20,478 nt of DNA. It comes from Burkholderiaceae bacterium (GTDB lineage: Bacteria; Pseudomonadota; Gammaproteobacteria; Burkholderiales; Burkholderiaceae). Positions 17,247 to 20,478 of the stretch are shown piece after piece (the stretch's first letter is position 1; each line of letters opens with the position of its first letter). The notes under the pieces were generated by a model. The model saw only the letters and a program-made list of their open reading frames with translations. It made no database searches and had not been told where the DNA came from. Made by a program: the position numbers and the translations under genes. The stretch is from contig JALREG010000085.1 in assembly GCA_023253905.1 (NCBI GenBank), positions 1 to 20,478 of the forward strand. The letters run 5' to 3'.

Positions 17247-17942
17247 TCAGACTACGCGCACGCGAAGTTCGCCCAGCCCCGCGACGCGGCCCACCATCAG
17301 GTCCCCGCGCACCACTGCAGCCACGCCCTCGGGCGTGCCGCTATAGATCAGGTCGCCGGGCGCAAGCTCCCAGAGCGCGGACAGGTGCTCGATGATCTCG
17401 CCGATATTCCAGATGAGCTTGGACACATCGCTTGATTGGCGGACGGCACCGTTCACCTCAAGCGAAATTGCGCCTGCGGCCATGGGAGAGGCGCTCGTTG
17501 CCCGGTGGATCGGGCCGATCGGTGCGCTCGCATCGAAGGCTTTTCCAACCTCCCACGGTCGCCCCGCCTTGCGCGCCACCATCTGCAGGTCACGGCGGGT
17601 CATGTCAAGGCCGATCGCATAGCCGTAGACATGCCGCCCGGCATCGGCGGCCGCAATCGCGCGTCCGCCCACGCCAATCGCCACCACCAGCTCGATCTCA
17701 TGGTGCAGGTCTTCGGTACCTGGCGGGTAGGGCATGTCGCCGGTGCCGCCATCGGCGATCACCACGAGCGCATCGGCGGGCTTGGCAAAAAAGAACGGTG
17801 GCTCGCGGCCGGTAAAGCCCATTTCCTTGGCATGTTCGACGTAGTTGCGGCCGACGCACCAGACGCGGCGCACCGGAAAGCGGTCGGCGGTGCCAGCCAC
17901 CGGTACCGAGACGACGGGGGGCGGATCAATCACGAATCCCAT
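17247..17942 (-). CDS. Fumarylacetoacetate hydrolase family protein (fumarylpyruvate hydrolase-like)
   Basis: Metal-dependent hydrolase/decarboxylase of 231 aa. Hallmarks are [13 protein letters not shown] (30-42), [12 protein letters not shown] (48-59), the metal-ligand pair E82/E84 in [11 protein letters not shown] with D113 in [19 protein letters not shown] (134-144), and the C-terminal [15 protein letters not shown]. The N-terminal half resembles fumarylpyruvate hydrolases of gentisate pathways, which split a 2,4-dioxo acid, but FAH paralogues vary widely in substrate. The ATG at 17942 is preceded by AGGAG at 17954-17950 with seven bases of spacing, the best ribosome-binding site in this cluster and fitting for the first gene of the operon. 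It diverges from metH. Confidence 0.9.
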   Translation of the reverse strand: MGFVIDPPPVVSVPVAGTADRFPVRRVWCVGRNYVEHAKEMGFTGREPPFFFAKPADALVVIADGGTGDMPYPPGTEDLHHEIELVVAIGVGGRAIAAADAGRHVYGYAIGLDMTRRDLQMVARKAGRPWEVGKAFDASAPIGPIHRATSASPMAAGAISLEVNGAVRQSSDVSKLIWNIGEIIEHLSALWELAPGDLIYSGTPEGVAAVVRGDLMVGRVAGLGELRVRVV

Positions 17943-18060
17943 GGGAAAGCTCCTGGAGGGCGAGGTTCAACCCGTAATGATGACAGAGCCATCGCGGGAT
18001 CTGGGGCGCCCGGTTGTTACCATTACCGCTTTGGTCTTTGACCTGCAATGCGAACAACCG
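17943..18060. promoter_or_regulatory. Divergent control region between FAH operon and metH
   Basis: This 118-base gap must hold the promoters of the minus-strand catabolic operon and of metH. AGGAG for the FAH gene is at 17950-17954 (minus strand). I see no cobalamin or SAH riboswitch core here, and no convincing -35/-10 pair. The metH start has no visible Shine-Dalgarno sequence. Confidence 0.4.
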
Positions 18061-20325
18061 ATGCCGACCCCCACCGATACTGAAGCCATCCTGCGCTCGC
18101 TTCTGGCCCGCCGCATCCTCATTCTGGATGGCGCGATGGGCACAATGATCCAGCAGCACAGGCTCTCCGAAGAGCAATACCGGGGCACACAGTTCGCCGG
18201 TCATGCGCGCGACCTGAAGGGTAATAACGAACTGCTCTCGCTCACCCGGCCCGAGCTGATCGCGCAGATTCACGACGCCTACTTCGCGGCCGGCGCCGAT
18301 ATCATCGAAACCAATACCTTTGGTGCCACCACCGTCGCGCAGGCCGACTACGGCCTGGAGGCGCATGCCCGCGAGATGAATCTCGCGTCGGCGCGTCTTG
18401 CCTGCGCCGCGCGTGACCGCTACAGCCGCCCCGATCGGCCGCGTTTCGTGGCGGGGGCGCTGGGGCCTCAGCCCAAGACCGCGTCGATTTCGCCCGATGT
18501 CAATGACCCGGGCGCGCGCAACGTCACGTTCGAAGAGCTTCGCGCCACCTATTTCGAGCAGACCTGCGCGCTGATCGAGGGCGGGGTTGATCTGCTGCTG
18601 GTCGAAACCATATTCGATACCTTGAACGCCAAGGCCGCGCTATTTGCGATTGATGAAGCGTTCGAGACGCATGGCGTGCGGCTTCCCATCATGATCTCGG
18701 GCACCGTCACCGATGCTTCGGGCAGGCTCTTGTCCGGGCAGACAGTTGAAGCGTTCTGGAATTCGGTGCGGCACGCGAAGCCCATTTCCATTGGACTCAA
18801 CTGCGCGCTGGGGGCGGCGCTCATGCGCCCCTATATCGCTGAACTCGCGGCCAAGGCCGATACGTTTCTGTGCGTGTATCCGAATGCGGGCCTCCCCAAC
18901 CCCATGTCGGACACCGGGTTTGATGAGACCCCCGAGATCACGTCTTCGCTCCTGGCCGAATTCGCCCGCTCGGGGCTGGTCAACATCGCGGGCGGCTGCT
19001 GCGGCACCACCCCCGAGCACATCGAAGCGATCGCCCGTGAGGTGGCCAAGATTGCCCCGCGCACCTTCTCGCCCGCCCCGCCCGCGCTCAGGCTCTCGGG
19101 GCTGGAAGCCTTCAATGTGGATGCCACCTCGCTTTTTGTGAACATCGGCGAGCGCACCAACGTCACCGGCTCCAAGGCCTTCGCCAGGCTGATCCTCGCC
19201 GGTCAATACGACGAAGCGTTGGCGGTGGCCCGTCAGCAGGTCGAAAACGGCGCGCAGGTGATCGACATCAACATGGACGAGGCGATGCTCGACTCCGTGG
19301 CGGCGATGACGCGCTTTCTGAACCTGATTGCGTCCGAGCCCGATATCGCGCGGGTGCCCATCATGATCGACAGCTCCAAGTGGAGCGTAATTGAGGCGGG
19401 CTTGCGTTGCGTACAGGGCAAGGCGATCGTCAACTCCATTTCGCTCAAGGAGGGCGAGGCGGAATTCATCCGGCAGGCGCGGCTTTGCCGCCGGTATGGC
19501 GCCGCTGCGGTGGTGATGGCCTTTGATGAGCGGGGTCAGGCCGATTCGCTTGAGCGCCGCATTGAAATCTGTCGGCGCGCTTGGACGATTCTCACCGAAG
19601 TGGTGGGCTTGCCGGGTGAGGACATCATCTTTGATCCCAACGTGTTCGCGATTGCCACCGGCATCGAAGAGCACGACCGCTACGCGCTCGATTTCATCGA
19701 GGCTGCCGGCTGGATTCGCAAGCATCTCGCGCCTGCGCACATCTCGGGCGGAATCTCGAATGTGTCGTTTTCGTTTCGCGGCAACGATCCCGCTCGCGAA
19801 GCGATTCACACCGTATTTCTCTATCACGCGATCCGGGCCGGTCTCTCAATGGGGATCGTGAACGCCGGCATGGTCGGGGTCTATGACGAGATCGACCCCG
19901 AGTTGCGCGAGCGGGTCGAAGACATCGTGCTTGCGCGCACGCCACAACTGTCCGCGGAAGAGCGGCGGGTTGCCGACGCCCCCGATGAGGCGGCCCGCGC
20001 GGCCGCCACCGCGCAGCTCCTCCTCGAACGCAGCAAAAGCGCGACCGAGCGCATGATCGAATTTGCCGGCACGCTGAAGGCGGGGGCTGCGAAAAAAGAA
20101 GAAAACCTGGTCTGGCGCGAGGAGCCACCGGCGCGAAGGCTCGCGCATGCGCTCATTCATGGCATCACGCAGTGGATCGTCGAGGACACCGAAGCCATGC
20201 GAGCCGAGGTCGCCGCGCGCGGCGGCCGGCCGATCGAGGTGATCGAAGGCCCGCTGATGGACGGCATGAATGTGGTGGGCGACCTGTTTGGCGCCGGAAA
20301 AATGTTTTTGCCGCAGGTGGTGAAG
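18061..20325 (+). CDS. metH: Cobalamin-dependent methionine synthase (interrupted near the window end)
   Basis: Makes methionine from homocysteine with methyl-tetrahydrofolate through cobalamin. The N-terminal homocysteine domain starts [11 protein letters not shown], with zinc ligands C248 (GLNCALG) and C313/C314 ([10 protein letters not shown]). The pterin-binding domain starts at about residue 358 ([14 protein letters not shown]) and includes [15 protein letters not shown] and [14 protein letters not shown]. The four-helix cap follows and reaches [15 protein letters not shown] (residue 755). Both catalytic modules are on one chain, unlike species with a split enzyme. After K755 the expected SARVMK and the cobalamin DxHxxG region are missing. 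The frame stays open to the last base but the sequence no longer resembles MetH, so the end is taken as a chimeric join. ATG 18061 is the best start by alignment. Confidence 0.93.
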
Positions 20326-20477
20326 ATCTCCAGCTCGAAGGGCTCGGGGCCCTCCGGCAGGTTTTCCAGCACCAGCTGGTTGTCCTCCAGCTTGAAGGAG
20401 GTGCCCTGGCCGTTGACCATCACGCGGGCCAGATTGAGCTCCTCGCCGTCCAGGCGCAGGGGCTGCGCGGGCAGATC
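20325..20477 (-). CDS. pepN: Aminopeptidase N fragment (N-terminal region), out of context
   Basis: On the minus strand the last ~150 bases encode [39 protein letters not shown] and [11 protein letters not shown]. This is the pattern of the N-terminal beta-domain of betaproteobacterial aminopeptidase N (M1 metallopeptidase), about 50 residues of an ~880-aa protein. It lacks both ends: it enters at the window edge and stops where metH sequence begins, antisense to it. The segment lies between GATC at 20325 and GATC at 20474, with none between. It is probably not the true neighbour of metH. The family assignment is fairly sure although the fragment is short. Confidence 0.7.
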
Positions 20478-20478
20478 C

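Noticed and set aside
16244..17395. Plus-strand frame of 383 codons
   Set aside because: Antisense to the Ldh-family gene. His/Arg/Gly-rich translation without recognisable domains.
17943..18060. Possible cobalamin or SAH riboswitch upstream of metH
   Set aside because: The gap is short and must also hold the divergent promoter. I could not find the conserved core of either riboswitch.
18640..19827. Minus-strand frame of 395 codons
   Set aside because: Antisense to the metH catalytic domains, which are conserved residue by residue.

Overview
The window is GC-rich, gene-dense bacterial chromosome. Gene content and order point to a betaproteobacterium, most likely Burkholderiales. The evidence is the run rsmB / DUF4390 / ntrY / short ntrX / trkA / trkH, a DUF3567 gene (a small family I know from betaproteobacteria), and dprA next to topB and divergent from def-fmt. 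There are no tRNA or rRNA genes, CRISPR arrays, insertion sequences or phage genes. Apart from the last ~150 bases it reads as ordinary chromosomal backbone.

Region 1 (1-3431, minus strand): dprA (DNA uptake/recombination) followed by topB (topoisomerase III), whose 3' end lies outside the window. Region 2 (3573-13878, plus strand): a tightly packed run of nine genes, def, fmt, rsmB, a DUF4390 exported protein, ntrY, ntrX, trkA, trkH and a degenerate CobW/COG0523-like protein. Junctions from fmt onward overlap or are separated by 12 bases or fewer, and five genes start with GTG or TTG, so translational coupling is likely. The run joins N-formyl-methionine handling and 16S rRNA methylation, a membrane two-component system and a Trk potassium uptake system. 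Region 3 (13932-14177, plus): DUF3567, ending in a convergent gap with a terminator-like hairpin.

Region 4 (17942-14223, minus strand): a fumarylacetoacetate-hydrolase-family enzyme, an Ldh-type 2-hydroxyacid dehydrogenase, a 4-hydroxybenzoyl-CoA-thioesterase-like protein and an unrecognised protein, spaced 9-10 bases apart. After a 173-base gap to the upstream gene's stop come a VOC-fold protein and a single-domain rhodanese. The first four look like a catabolic operon for an aromatic-derived or 2-hydroxy/2-oxo acid; the substrate cannot be told from sequence. Region 5 (18061 to the end, plus): metH, cobalamin-dependent methionine synthase, with homocysteine and folate domains intact.

Points to look at again: (a) MetH similarity stops abruptly at about 20325, and the last ~150 bases encode, on the opposite strand, an aminopeptidase N fragment. 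This is most likely a chimeric join. (b) The COG0523-like protein keeps the CxCC motif but has lost the Walker A Ser/Thr and the NKxD guanine-specificity motif. (c) NtrX has no AAA+ domain, only receiver, Pro/Ala linker and Fis-type helix-turn-helix. (d) A perfect 9-bp hairpin lies in the 3' end of ntrY and reads as an intrinsic terminator on the antisense strand. (e) def may have a promoter whose start point falls on its ATG. I see no convincing wholly new multi-gene system; the degenerate COG0523 protein and the unrecognised operon protein are the best candidates for undescribed biology.
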